A stretch of 32,780 nt of DNA from Acidobacteria bacterium 28-1 (GTDB lineage: Bacteria; Acidobacteriota; Blastocatellia; Pyrinomonadales; Pyrinomonadaceae). Location: contig MWYZ01000033.1 of assembly GCA_002050365.1 (NCBI GenBank), positions 1 through 32,780 on the forward strand, given 5' to 3'. Shown here piece after piece: positions 16,299 through 24,251 of this stretch. The notes beneath the pieces are model-generated. The model was not told where the DNA came from, did no database searches, and saw only the letters and a list, made by a program, of their open reading frames with translations. Position 1 is the stretch's first letter. Every line of letters begins with the position of its first letter. The position numbers and the translations under genes were made by a program.

Positions 16299-16307
16299 TG
16301 TGTTTGT

Positions 16308-16375
16308 AATTGTAAATGCTAAATGGCAAATGGTAAATTGCTGGTAATTACATTTTCCATTATCAATTTTCAATT
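16308..16375. repeat. Inverted repeat of TAAATGG-like units
   Basis: Arms 16308-16332 and 16351-16375 are complementary at 19 of 25 positions. The repeat fills the spacer between the divergent cyclase and cysteine desulfurase genes, so both promoters must lie in or beside it. Confidence 0.55.
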
Positions 16376-16380
16376 AACTT

Positions 16381-17526
16381 ATGATTTACCTTGATAATAA
16401 CGCGACAACTCAAATTGCGCCCGAAGTTTTTGAGGCGATGAAGCCTTTTCTGAAAGAATTTTACGGCAATCCGTCGTCCGCTTACAACTTCGGACGCGAG
16501 TCAAGAGACGTGATTAAAACATCGCGCGAAACAATCGCAGATTTACTCGGCGCAAAAAATGAAAGAGAAATTGTTTTCACATCCGGCGGCACGGAATCTG
16601 ACAATTGGGCGATTCTTGGAACGCTCGAAGCCAATCCGCAAAAGAAACACGTTGTTACAACGCGCGTCGAACACGAAGCGGTGAGAAAATTGTGCGAACG
16701 ACTTGAACGAAAAAATTATGAGATTACTTGGCTTGAAGTTTCCGAAGATGGTTTTTTGGATTTAGAAGAATTAAAAAATTCTCTTCGCGCAGATACGGCA
16801 ATCGTTTCAGTAATGCTTGCCAACAACGAAACGGGAATTTTATTTCCCGTCGCGCCCATTGCCGAAACGGTTAAAGAAAACTCCGCCGCAATCTTTCACG
16901 TTGACGGCGTGAACGCGGTCGGCAAAATTCCGATTGATTTGAAACGCACAAAGATTGATTTGTTCAGCCTGTCCGGTCATAAATTTCACGCGCCGAAAGG
17001 CATCGGTGCGCTTTACATTAAAAGCGGCGTTGAATTGCCGTCAATTTATATCGGCGGCGGACAGGAAAACGGGAGACGCGCGGGAACGGAAGCCATCCAT
17101 CAAATCGCGGCAATCAGCGCGGCGGCTGAATTTGTCCGAGATTTTTCGGCGATGGAAACGGTTCGCCGGTTGCGAGACAAATTAGAAAACGAAATTTTGC
17201 AGAAAATTCCAAATTCTCGCATTAACGGAACAAGCGACCCAGAAAAACGACTGCCGAACACTTCGAACATTTCTTTTCCGAACTTGAACGGCGAAGCGAT
17301 TTTAGCAAAGCTAAACGATTCGGGCGTTTGCGTCTCAACTGGTTCGGCTTGCAACTCAGACGCGCACACCGCTTCTCCCGTTCTGCAGGCGATGAACATT
17401 CCTTATTCAGATGCAATGGGCGCGATTCGCTTTTCTTTGGGAAGATTTAATACGGAAGCGGAAGTTAATTTTGTGTTGGAAATTTTGCCGAAAATTATTG
17501 CCGAATTAAAGGCAATGTCGCCCTAG
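16381..17526 (+). CDS. Cysteine desulfurase (NifS/IscS family)
   Basis: The 381-residue PLP enzyme takes sulfur from cysteine for Fe-S clusters or other thio-cofactors. Key residues: H98 in VEHEAV, PLP lysine K201 in SGHKFHAPKG, and the sulfur-carrying C324 in STGSACNSD, whose loop is of the long group I type. GGGQENGRRAGTEA is the usual substrate-binding stretch. The length is normal. No iscU, iscA, sufB or thiI lies beside it, so it appears free-standing. It is divergent from the cyclase gene and convergent with the Uma2 gene, ending six bases before that gene's stop. No Shine-Dalgarno is visible at the ATG. Confidence 0.93.
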   Translation: MIYLDNNATTQIAPEVFEAMKPFLKEFYGNPSSAYNFGRESRDVIKTSRETIADLLGAKNEREIVFTSGGTESDNWAILGTLEANPQKKHVVTTRVEHEAVRKLCERLERKNYEITWLEVSEDGFLDLEELKNSLRADTAIVSVMLANNETGILFPVAPIAETVKENSAAIFHVDGVNAVGKIPIDLKRTKIDLFSLSGHKFHAPKGIGALYIKSGVELPSIYIGGGQENGRRAGTEAIHQIAAISAAAEFVRDFSAMETVRRLRDKLENEILQKIPNSRINGTSDPEKRLPNTSNISFPNLNGEAILAKLNDSGVCVSTGSACNSDAHTASPVLQAMNIPYSDAMGAIRFSLGRFNTEAEVNFVLEILPKIIAELKAMSP

Positions 17527-17532
17527 AAAATT

Positions 17533-18102
17533 TCACTTATCAAATTTCACGCGCCGATAAATTTCCCCGAGCGTCATCGTCATTTCAACCGATTGAAACT
17601 CGATTTCCTCGTCCGCGCCCTCGTTGAAATAATAAGTTATCCAACGTCCGTCAGGCTGACGACGATGAATTTCGACTAACATTTTTTGTTGTTCGACGAC
17701 GACGTATTCCTGAACGCTCGGCATTTGTTGATAAAAAAGCAATTTTTCACGGCGGTCAATTTCCTGCGTCGAAGGCGAAAGAACTTCGACAATCAAAATG
17801 GGCTCGTTACGAAAATAGGGATTTTCGGGATTTTGCTCGCACGAAACCAAAATATCCGGGTAATAATAAACCTGCGGACTGACGCGCACTTTTATATCAC
17901 CCATAAAAGGCTGACAAAGCGAATCTCGCAAATGATTCAACAGAGTCGCATAAATTTCGCCCGCAATGAAATTATGTCTATCGCTCGTGCCAGCCATCGC
18001 ATAAACTTCGCCATAAACGTATTCATACTTGACGGGACTAATTTCTTCGCCTGCGAGATAATCTTCGACGCTAATTTTAGTTTTTAATTTTGCAAATCCC
18101 AT
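17533..18102 (-). CDS. Uma2 family (DUF820) PD-(D/E)xK nuclease-like protein
   Basis: The 189-residue protein is a typical Uma2/DUF820 member, with YEYVYGEVYAMAG near the N-terminus, then YYPDILVSCEQ, ILIVEVLSPSTQEIDRREKL and YVVVEQQ. The family adopts a restriction-endonuclease-like fold and keeps the PD...E-x-L/K core; it is abundant in Cyanobacteria and Acidobacteriota, but its biological role is unsettled. The active-site residues look intact. It is a single gene, convergent with the cysteine desulfurase. Confidence 0.88.
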   Translation of the reverse strand: MGFAKLKTKISVEDYLAGEEISPVKYEYVYGEVYAMAGTSDRHNFIAGEIYATLLNHLRDSLCQPFMGDIKVRVSPQVYYYPDILVSCEQNPENPYFRNEPILIVEVLSPSTQEIDRREKLLFYQQMPSVQEYVVVEQQKMLVEIHRRQPDGRWITYYFNEGADEEIEFQSVEMTMTLGEIYRRVKFDK

Positions 18103-18109
18103 AGTGCGT

Positions 18110-18158
18110 TAATTGTAAATGGTAAATGAAAAATGGTAAATGAAAAATCCATTTCTGA
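18110..18158. repeat. Tandem 14-mer (GGTAAATGAAAAAT) with weak inverted arm
   Basis: Two head-to-tail copies of GGTAAATGAAAAAT occupy 18121-18148, preceded by TTAATTGTAAAT. A weaker inverted partner follows. It precedes both the Uma2 and sigma-factor starts and resembles the repeat at 16308-16375. Confidence 0.5.
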
Positions 18159-18245
18159 TTAACTTTCCACAAACGGAAAACTTTTTCACAATTCTATCCG
18201 AACACTTTTCTTTATTACAATCTCTTTATAAATGGAAGGGCAACA

Positions 18246-18791
18246 ATGACTATTCCGAAGCAAGAGATATTTTGGGTTCTGCGCGCGCAGTCGGGTGACC
18301 GTGCCGCATTTGATGAGATTTTGAAAACCGTTCAGCAGCCACTTTTTCGTTATGTTTACAGATTAACCGGCGAACACGCTTTGGCAGAAGACATTTTGCA
18401 GGAAGTTTTTATCATCATTTACCGCAAAATTCGCTGGCTTGAAAATCCGAAGCTCTTTCGGGCGTGGGCGTATCGAATTGCGTCGCGTGAAACATTCAAG
18501 CGTTTGAAACGGGAAAAACACTGGACGGAACAAGTCAGAGATGAAAAATTTTTGGAAACGATTCCCGTTAAATCGGCGGAAGAAATCTATGCGCCGGAGT
18601 TGATTAAAGAAATTCCAAAGTTGATTTCAGATGTTTCGCCCGCCAGCCGCGCCGTTTTGATTTTGCATTATTTGGACGAGATGTCTTTGAGCGAGACGGC
18701 AGAAATTTTAGACATTTCTTTGGGAACGGCAAAATCACGGCTTGCTTACGGTTTGACCAGTTTGCGTCAAAAAATCAAGAAGGAAAAATAA
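18246..18791 (+). CDS. ECF-type RNA polymerase sigma factor
   Basis: The 181-residue protein has sigma region 2 (PLFRYVYRLTGEHALAEDIL, FRAWAYRIASRETFKRLKR) and region 4 (SPASRAVLILHYLDEMS to ISLGTAKSRLAYGLTSLR). GGAAGG lies upstream of the ATG. No zinc-finger anti-sigma follows. Instead two small membrane proteins (32 and 96 residues) and a serine hydrolase lie downstream with short gaps, which may be its regulators and targets. It is not a close copy of the other ECF factor in this window. Confidence 0.9.
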   Translation: MTIPKQEIFWVLRAQSGDRAAFDEILKTVQQPLFRYVYRLTGEHALAEDILQEVFIIIYRKIRWLENPKLFRAWAYRIASRETFKRLKREKHWTEQVRDEKFLETIPVKSAEEIYAPELIKEIPKLISDVSPASRAVLILHYLDEMSLSETAEILDISLGTAKSRLAYGLTSLRQKIKKEK

Positions 18792-18797
18792 GAAAAA

Positions 18798-18896
18798 ATG
18801 AAAAATATATCAACCAAGAAAATAATCATTGCTTTGGCAATCGTCGAATCATTCGTGCTGATTCCAACAGTTCTTTATGTCATTTTTTACAAATGA
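18798..18896 (+). CDS. Putative 32-residue single-span membrane peptide
   Basis: The open frame starts with ATG six bases after the sigma-factor stop and encodes a lysine-bearing N-terminus (MKNISTKK) followed by one hydrophobic helix of ~20 residues (IIIALAIVESFVLIPTVLYV) ending FYK. The lysines before the helix fit an N-in orientation. The Shine-Dalgarno is weak (AGGA, ~13 bases away), so translation is likely by coupling with the sigma gene. It resembles no family I know. Confidence 0.5.
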   Translation: MKNISTKKIIIALAIVESFVLIPTVLYVIFYK

Positions 18897-18914
18897 AAAA
18901 TATAGGAGGTAATT

Positions 18915-19205
18915 ATGTCAGAAAAAATTAACGAAATTCGCTCTAATACGCTTAACTTAATTGAACGCAATGAGCGCAATTATAATTTCTCATTTGGCGC
19001 GGCGGCGTTTGTCGAACTACTTTTCTTCGTCGCTTTTCTACTGCTCGCGGATTTTTCCAACCGCGTTCACATTCTTTTATTAATTATGACAATTGTTATT
19101 TATACAATTATGGCGTTTGGCTTACTCGCGCTCGGACTGCACGTTAATCGAAACACTCTGCGCGTGCTGAACGCGATAGAATTGCTCGAAAAAGACGACA
19201 AATAA
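18915..19205 (+). CDS. Small two-span membrane protein downstream of ECF sigma factor
   Basis: A perfect AGGAGGT lies just ahead of the ATG, strong support for this 96-residue gene. It starts with a polar helix (MSEKINEIRSNTLNLIERNE), then two membrane spans (FVELLFFVAFLLLADF and VHILLLIMTIVIYTIMAFGL), and ends in a charged helix. This topology leaves the N-terminal helix in the cytoplasm and could allow it to bind the sigma factor as a non-zinc anti-sigma, but that is inference. It lies 18 bases after the 32-residue gene and 69 bases before the serine hydrolase. Confidence 0.75.
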   Translation: MSEKINEIRSNTLNLIERNERNYNFSFGAAAFVELLFFVAFLLLADFSNRVHILLLIMTIVIYTIMAFGLLALGLHVNRNTLRVLNAIELLEKDDK

Positions 19206-19274
19206 TAAAACCTTTTGCCCGATTTTTCCGTAAATACAGAGCAATAATCTTAAACAAATCTACGGAGTAAGAAA

Positions 19275-21701
19275 ATGATTTCCAAAATTTATCTGCGATT
19301 TTCAGTTTCGCTTGTTTTAGTTTTTTCAATGATTGCGATTTCTTTGCCGCAAGTCGGCTACGCGCAAACCGCGCCGGCGCAAGCGATTTCGGGCGATCTG
19401 CAAAAGCGTCTGACGACGATTGAGGAAAAAGTCGAAGCCCGGCGCAAAGAACTCGGAATTCCCGGAATGAGTCTGGTAATTGTCAAAGACGACCAGATTA
19501 TTTTTATCAAAGGCTTCGGTTACAAAAACTTTGAGAAACAAATTCCCGTCACCGCCGACACGCAATTTGCCATTGGTTCGGCTTCGAAAGCGTTCACCGC
19601 TTTGTCGGTTTTGATGTCGCAGGATGAAGGCAAACTTTCTTTAGATGACAATCCGAAAAAACATCTGCCGTATTTCAAAATCAACGATGCAGAGATTGAT
19701 AAAAATATTACGATTCGCGATTTGCTATCGCATTCGTCGGGCTTGAACCGGACGGATTTGGGTTGGGTAAGCGGAAAATTAAACCGCGAGGAAATCATCC
19801 GCGTTGCCGGCGAAGCCAAGCCGCAAGCCAAACTGCGCGAACGGTTTTTGTATCAAAATGTAATGTTTGCAGCGGCGGGCGAGATTGTTTCAACGGTTCA
19901 GAAACAACCTTGGGAACGATTTGTCGAAGACAAAATTTTCAAGCCGCTCGGAATGACGAACTCGGATTTGAGCGTCAAGGCAATGCAAAAAGCGAAAGAT
20001 TATTCATACGGTTACAGTTACAATACCGACACAAAGGAAACGCGCAATCTGCCAATCAGAGATATTGACGCAATCGCGCCCGCCGGCTCGATAAATTCAA
20101 GCGCGAGAGATATGGCGCTGTGGTTGAGATTTATATTGAATGGCGGCGCGGGAGGCGGCAAAAGATTAGTTTCCGAAAAAGGTTTTGAAGAATGGCTCAA
20201 GCCGCAAATGAAAATCGGGGGCAAAAGCTCTTACGGTTTGGGCTGGTTTTTGCAGGACTGGAACGGCTTAAAAGTCGCTCAGCATGGCGGCAATATTGAC
20301 GGCTTCAATTCGATGGTGGCGATGATTCCCGAAAAGAAATTAGGTTTCGTGATGTTGACGAATGTTTCGGGTTCGAGTCTTGGCAGCGAATTGATGCCGA
20401 TTGTTTGGGAAAACATTTTGGGAAATCCGAACGCCGCTAATCAAACCGCTTCCGCCGACGCAAGCAAGGAAATCGGAAGCTATCGTTTTGAAGAGGCGGG
20501 CTTCGACGTTGAAATCAAAATGCAGGACGGCAAGCTCGTCGCCGTCGTTCCCGGACAGCCAACATATATTTTGGAGAAAGTCGTTGAAAGAAAATATAAA
20601 TTAAACGGCGCACCCGATGGATTTTTCGTGACGTTCAAAGACACCGAAGCGTTTCTCGAACAGCCGCAGGGCAACTACACTTTGCCGAAAGTCAAAGCGG
20701 ACGCGCAAATTCCCACAACCGTTTCCGACGCGGCGAAGGAGCTCGTCGGTAAATATGCTTCGGAAAAAAACGCGGCGCGGACAATTGAAATTACGCAGGC
20801 GGACGGCAAAGTTTCGCTCGTCGTCGAAGGTCAACAGCCTTACGTACTTAACGAAAAATCGAAAGACCTTTTTGCGATGAGTCCTCTGCCCGACGATTAC
20901 AAAGTCAAAGCCAAACGTGATGCGAGCGGCAAAATTATTGGCATTACGATTTTGCAGCCCGAAGGCGAATTCGGTTTTAATCGAATCGAAAACGATGCCG
21001 CGAAGTCAGCCGAAAAACCGAAAATATCGGTTGACGAATTGATGGCGAAAGTCATTAACGCGCTCGGCGGCGAAGCAAATTGGCGAAAACTAAATTCGCG
21101 GCAGTCGAAAATTGAATTTGATTTCATCCACCAAGGCGTGAAAGGTTACGGCACAGGTTACGCCAAAGCCCCGAATATGTCGGCGCAGGAAGCCACTATA
21201 ACCGCGCTCGGTAAAACAATCGGCTCGTTTTTTGAGTATTTTGACGGCACAAACGGCGGCGAAGAAGTCAGCTTTGCGCCTACTGAAACTTATAGCGGCA
21301 AACAACTCGAAGATGCCCGAATCGGCGCAAATTTTTACGGTTTGCTCGATTGGAAAACGCTTTACAAAAACGCGGAATTCAAAGGCGCGTCAAAAGTCGG
21401 CGACGAAGACGCCTACATCGTCGTTTTCGAGCCGGAAAAAGGTAATAAAGACACTATTTATTTTTCGCAGAAAACTTTTCTTCCACTGAAACTCGAATCG
21501 TTAAGTTCATCTTCAACGAGCAGCGTCAGTCAGCCTTACTCGGAAATGTATAGCGATTATCGAACGGTTGACGGCGTAATGCTGCCGTTCAAAACGGTCA
21601 ATTCAAATTCCGGCAACGGCGATTTGGTTTTGACGATAAAAGAAGTCAAACATAATGTTGCGATTAACGATAAAGCGTTCAAACCAAAAGGCAAAAAATA
21701 A
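19275..21701 (+). CDS. Exported serine hydrolase (beta-lactamase/PBP4* family) with C-terminal LolA-like part
   Basis: The 808-residue protein begins with a signal peptide ending near VGYAQ. Residues ~45-385 are a class C beta-lactamase-related domain with S102-x-x-K105 (GSASKAF), Y193-x-N195 (YQN) and HGG in VAQHGGNIDGF; such proteins act as D-amino-acid peptidases or esterases more often than as beta-lactamases. Two similar ~95-residue segments follow (SYRFEEAGFDVEIKMQDGKL and KYASEKNAARTIEITQADGK), resembling the DUF3471-type tail. The last ~200 residues (from DELMAKVINALGGEANWRKL) resemble an outer-membrane lipoprotein-sorting-like domain. GGAG precedes the ATG. It probably shares a transcript with the ECF sigma factor. 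Confidence 0.87.
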   Translation: MISKIYLRFSVSLVLVFSMIAISLPQVGYAQTAPAQAISGDLQKRLTTIEEKVEARRKELGIPGMSLVIVKDDQIIFIKGFGYKNFEKQIPVTADTQFAIGSASKAFTALSVLMSQDEGKLSLDDNPKKHLPYFKINDAEIDKNITIRDLLSHSSGLNRTDLGWVSGKLNREEIIRVAGEAKPQAKLRERFLYQNVMFAAAGEIVSTVQKQPWERFVEDKIFKPLGMTNSDLSVKAMQKAKDYSYGYSYNTDTKETRNLPIRDIDAIAPAGSINSSARDMALWLRFILNGGAGGGKRLVSEKGFEEWLKPQMKIGGKSSYGLGWFLQDWNGLKVAQHGGNIDGFNSMVAMIPEKKLGFVMLTNVSGSSLGSELMPIVWENILGNPNAANQTASADASKEIGSYRFEEAGFDVEIKMQDGKLVAVVPGQPTYILEKVVERKYKLNGAPDGFFVTFKDTEAFLEQPQGNYTLPKVKADAQIPTTVSDAAKELVGKYASEKNAARTIEITQADGKVSLVVEGQQPYVLNEKSKDLFAMSPLPDDYKVKAKRDASGKIIGITILQPEGEFGFNRIENDAAKSAEKPKISVDELMAKVINALGGEANWRKLNSRQSKIEFDFIHQGVKGYGTGYAKAPNMSAQEATITALGKTIGSFFEYFDGTNGGEEVSFAPTETYSGKQLEDARIGANFYGLLDWKTLYKNAEFKGASKVGDEDAYIVVFEPEKGNKDTIYFSQKTFLPLKLESLSSSSTSSVSQPYSEMYSDYRTVDGVMLPFKTVNSNSGNGDLVLTIKEVKHNVAINDKAFKPKGKK

Positions 21702-21762
21702 AAAGTAAAAAACAAAGGGCAAAAGTTAAGATTCGATTCTTTACTTTTACTTTTTTACTTAG
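21702..21762. repeat. Inverted repeat of AAAAGTAA-like units
   Basis: The A-rich arm AAAAAGTAAAAAACAAAG just after the hydrolase stop is matched by CTTTACTTTTACTTTTTTAC at 21739-21758. It could also work as a terminator for the hydrolase gene. Confidence 0.55.
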
Positions 21763-21780
21763 AATTTTGGTCGAGGTAGT

Positions 21781-21919
21781 GACTAACAAAAGAAAGCTTT
21801 CTCAACTCAAAAAAGCAAAAGCCTTTAGTTTTCTATGACTAAAGGCTTTTGTAATTGATGCCTGAATAGCTGTTTCATCGAGAAAGAACAATCCATTTAA
21901 TTGATGTTGTTTAAGGAAC
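21781..21919. repeat. 139-bp repeat, copy 1 (orphan FG-GAP 3' tail)
   Basis: This segment matches 28440-28577 with roughly ten differences. In copy 2 it is the stop codon and downstream region of an FG-GAP gene; here the match stops at TTAAGGAAC and no FG-GAP coding follows. It is therefore probably a leftover of a deletion or recombination. Positions 21920-22079 show no supported gene. Confidence 0.75.
21809..21851 (-). terminator. Terminator hairpin within 139-bp repeat copy 1
   Basis: A perfect 13-bp stem (CAAAAGCCTTTAG with CTAAAGGCTTTTG, loop of 10) is followed on the minus strand by C and six Ts. It is oriented to end minus-strand transcripts. Confidence 0.75.
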
Positions 21920-22079
21920 GGCTGAACACATTAATTTTCTTGCTTCATTATAGGCTTCTCCATTTTCGCTCTGATTTCACATCCAACGCACATTGTTATC
22001 TGACCGCTTAAGTAAATAACAAAGCCCCCAATTTCGGGCGAGAGACGCGTCAACTGGCGGGCGCATCCGGCATTGAAAT

Positions 22080-23633
22080 TTATGTGAAAGCCGGTAAAAA
22101 TTTCGGCGTTTGGCGCGTCTTCGTTTTTTGCTCGAAGGCGTAAGCGAATTTAATCAATTGCGGTTCGGTGAAGGCACGTCCGAAAAACGCGAAGCCGACT
22201 GGCAGACCATCTGCGAAACCAGCGGGGACGGTGATATACGGGTAACCGGCGACCGCCGCGGTTGACCAAGTTGCGCCGACGGCGGGCGAAACGATAGCAT
22301 CAAGTTTGTCTTTGGCGACAACTGCATCAATGCCTTCTTCCTGCGACGCACGTTTTACTTTTTGGAGAGCGTCGGTGTATGCCTTTTCGGTCAAATCGCC
22401 TTTGCTTTGCGACTGCAGAAATAGTTCCTGCCCGAAAAGCGGCATCTCGCGCTCTTTGTTTTCTTCGTTGAATTTGATTAGATCGGCAAGCGTTTTATGT
22501 GGCGAACGTCTTTCGGCGAGATATTTATTTAAATCGGTTTTGAATTCGTAGAGCAGAACCTGCAGCCGGTCGTCGCTTAATTTACTAAAATCAACGGGAA
22601 AGGTTACGTCAATCAAAGTTGCGCCCCCGGCTTTCAAAACTTCAAGGTGCGATTCAAAGATTTCCTTCTGCTTCGCGTTATTTCCTACAAACTGCCGCGC
22701 CACGCCGATTCTCGCGCCACGCAAACCGTCTTTGTCCAGAAACTTTGTGTAATCTTTCTCGCCCTTTTTGCTCTCGGCGGTCGTCGCGTCGCGTTTGTCG
22801 CGCCCGACCATCACGCCTAGCAAGATAACCGCGTCCGCCACGGTTCGCGCCATTGGTCCGGCGGTGTCTTGCGTGTGGGCGATGGGAATGATGCCGCTGC
22901 GGGAAATTAATCCGAGTGTCGGCTTGATGCCGACGACGCCGTTCCTCGTCGCCGGACAAATAATTGAACCGTTGGTTTCCGTGCCGACCGCGACTGCCGC
23001 GAGGTTGGCGGAAATCGCCGCGCCCGAACCCGCAGACGAGCCGCACGGATTCTTGTCTAAAATATACGGGTTATTTGTCTGCCCGCCGCGCCCCGACCAG
23101 CCACTTATGGATTTGGTCGAGCGAAAATTCGCCCACTCGCTTAAATTTGTTTTACCGATAATCACGGCACCGGCTTTACGTAATTTTTCGACGACAAAAG
23201 CGTCCCGCTCCGGCACGGGCGCGTCAACCAGCGCGAAACTCCCGGCGGTGGTTTTCATCTCGTCGGCGGTGTCAATGTTGTCTTTTATCAAAACGGGAAT
23301 ACCGTGAAGCATACCGCGAACTTTGCCCCGCTTGCGCTCTTTGTCCGATTCTTCGGCGATCTTCAAGGCATCGGGGTTCGTCTCAAGGACCGACCGCAAC
23401 TTCGGGTCGATTTCCCTGATTCTTTCGAGATACATTTCGGCAAGCCGCCGGGCGGAAAGCTCACCCGATTTCATTTTGGCTTGCAGTTCGACGATGGTGA
23501 TTTCGTTTAACTCAGCGTGCGGCTCGGCAAAAGCGATTGCGTTCACCTTAATGTTTTTCATAAAACCCAGCGCAGTGATGCCCACCGCGCCCACTTTCAA
23601 AAACTCGCGGCGACTTTGTTTTTCTCGGCTCAT
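22080..23633 (-). CDS. Amidase signature family enzyme, Tat-exported
   Basis: The N-terminus is a twin-arginine signal (SRREFLK followed by GAVGITALGF), so the 517-residue enzyme should be folded and then exported. The catalytic triad of the amidase signature family is clear: K117 in GIPVLIKDNID, cis-Ser S199 in CGSSAGSGAA, and nucleophile S223 in GTETNGSIICP, with the typical 24-residue spacing between the serines. It hydrolyses an amide; exported relatives act on peptides or other extracellular amides, and the substrate cannot be told here. Single gene. No strong Shine-Dalgarno is seen. Confidence 0.93.
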   Translation of the reverse strand: MSREKQSRREFLKVGAVGITALGFMKNIKVNAIAFAEPHAELNEITIVELQAKMKSGELSARRLAEMYLERIREIDPKLRSVLETNPDALKIAEESDKERKRGKVRGMLHGIPVLIKDNIDTADEMKTTAGSFALVDAPVPERDAFVVEKLRKAGAVIIGKTNLSEWANFRSTKSISGWSGRGGQTNNPYILDKNPCGSSAGSGAAISANLAAVAVGTETNGSIICPATRNGVVGIKPTLGLISRSGIIPIAHTQDTAGPMARTVADAVILLGVMVGRDKRDATTAESKKGEKDYTKFLDKDGLRGARIGVARQFVGNNAKQKEIFESHLEVLKAGGATLIDVTFPVDFSKLSDDRLQVLLYEFKTDLNKYLAERRSPHKTLADLIKFNEENKEREMPLFGQELFLQSQSKGDLTEKAYTDALQKVKRASQEEGIDAVVAKDKLDAIVSPAVGATWSTAAVAGYPYITVPAGFADGLPVGFAFFGRAFTEPQLIKFAYAFEQKTKTRQTPKFLPAFT

Positions 23634-24092
23634 AATGTTCTGAAATTTTCCAACAAATTCATACGTTTCTTAATTTTATAACCGATTCTTTCACCATCGC
23701 GCAAATGTCCTTCAAATTTCCCGAAAGGAATGCGAAGTATTTAAAAATTCGCCGCGTCTTATCCGGCTCGAAAAATTGGAATGGCACACAGTCAGCCGCG
23801 CCGTGAATTCTCCAACCAAAGATTCTCCCGAGTTGATAATCAATATATCTGCGATTCTTTTATTTTCGGATAGTGTAAAAATTCATAATTTCGTAAAAAT
23901 ATACGTTTTATAAAGATTTTGAAATGACGTTTTAATTTGGCTGTCTTCGTTAGCTTGATTATTTGATTATGAACAAAAGACTTATAGATATAAAACAAAC
24001 AACAAAAATTTTGGCGTTATAGTTGCCTGTTTTCGTCGTAATAATCTGTTTATACAAAGTTGTAAAGCTATTTAAATTAATGGAGGCTACCT
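23634..24092. other. Intergenic region with a start-less 66-codon frame
   Basis: On the minus strand 23659-23859 is an open frame of 66 codons without ATG, GTG or TTG near its beginning (NRRYIDYQLGRIFGWRIHG at the upstream end, KDICAMVKESVIKLRNV at the stop). It may be the tail of a lost gene. The rest is AT-rich leader of the TonB receptor gene; TGGAGG lies six bases before its ATG at 24093. Confidence 0.35.
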
Positions 24093-24251
24093 ATGTCCAA
24101 AATAAACGTCGATTGTTTCAGAAAGTTTTTTTTGTTAGTAATACTTGTTGTAGCAAGCATTATACAGGTAATTGCTCAGGAAGGCTCGGCAACCCTGAGA
24201 GGCGAGGTGCTTGATCCGAGCGGAGCGGTCGTCCCCGGCTGCGGCACGTGA
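24093..24251 (+). pseudogene. TonB-dependent receptor, N-terminal remnant
   Basis: A good Shine-Dalgarno leads into 52 codons: a signal peptide (FFLLVILVVASIIQVIA, cleavage after AQ) and the opening of a carboxypeptidase-regulatory-like domain (EGSATLRGEVLDPSGAVVPG). This is the normal start of an Acidobacteriota Oar-type receptor. The frame then ends at a TGA. The rest of the regulatory domain, the plug and the first strands are absent; the barrel continues in another frame from about 24240. Confidence 0.75.

Noticed and set aside
21920-22079. Minus-strand frame ending KPIMKQEN with a CVGC motif
   Set aside because: About 50 codons without a usable start or Shine-Dalgarno directly after the amidase gene; too little to support a gene.
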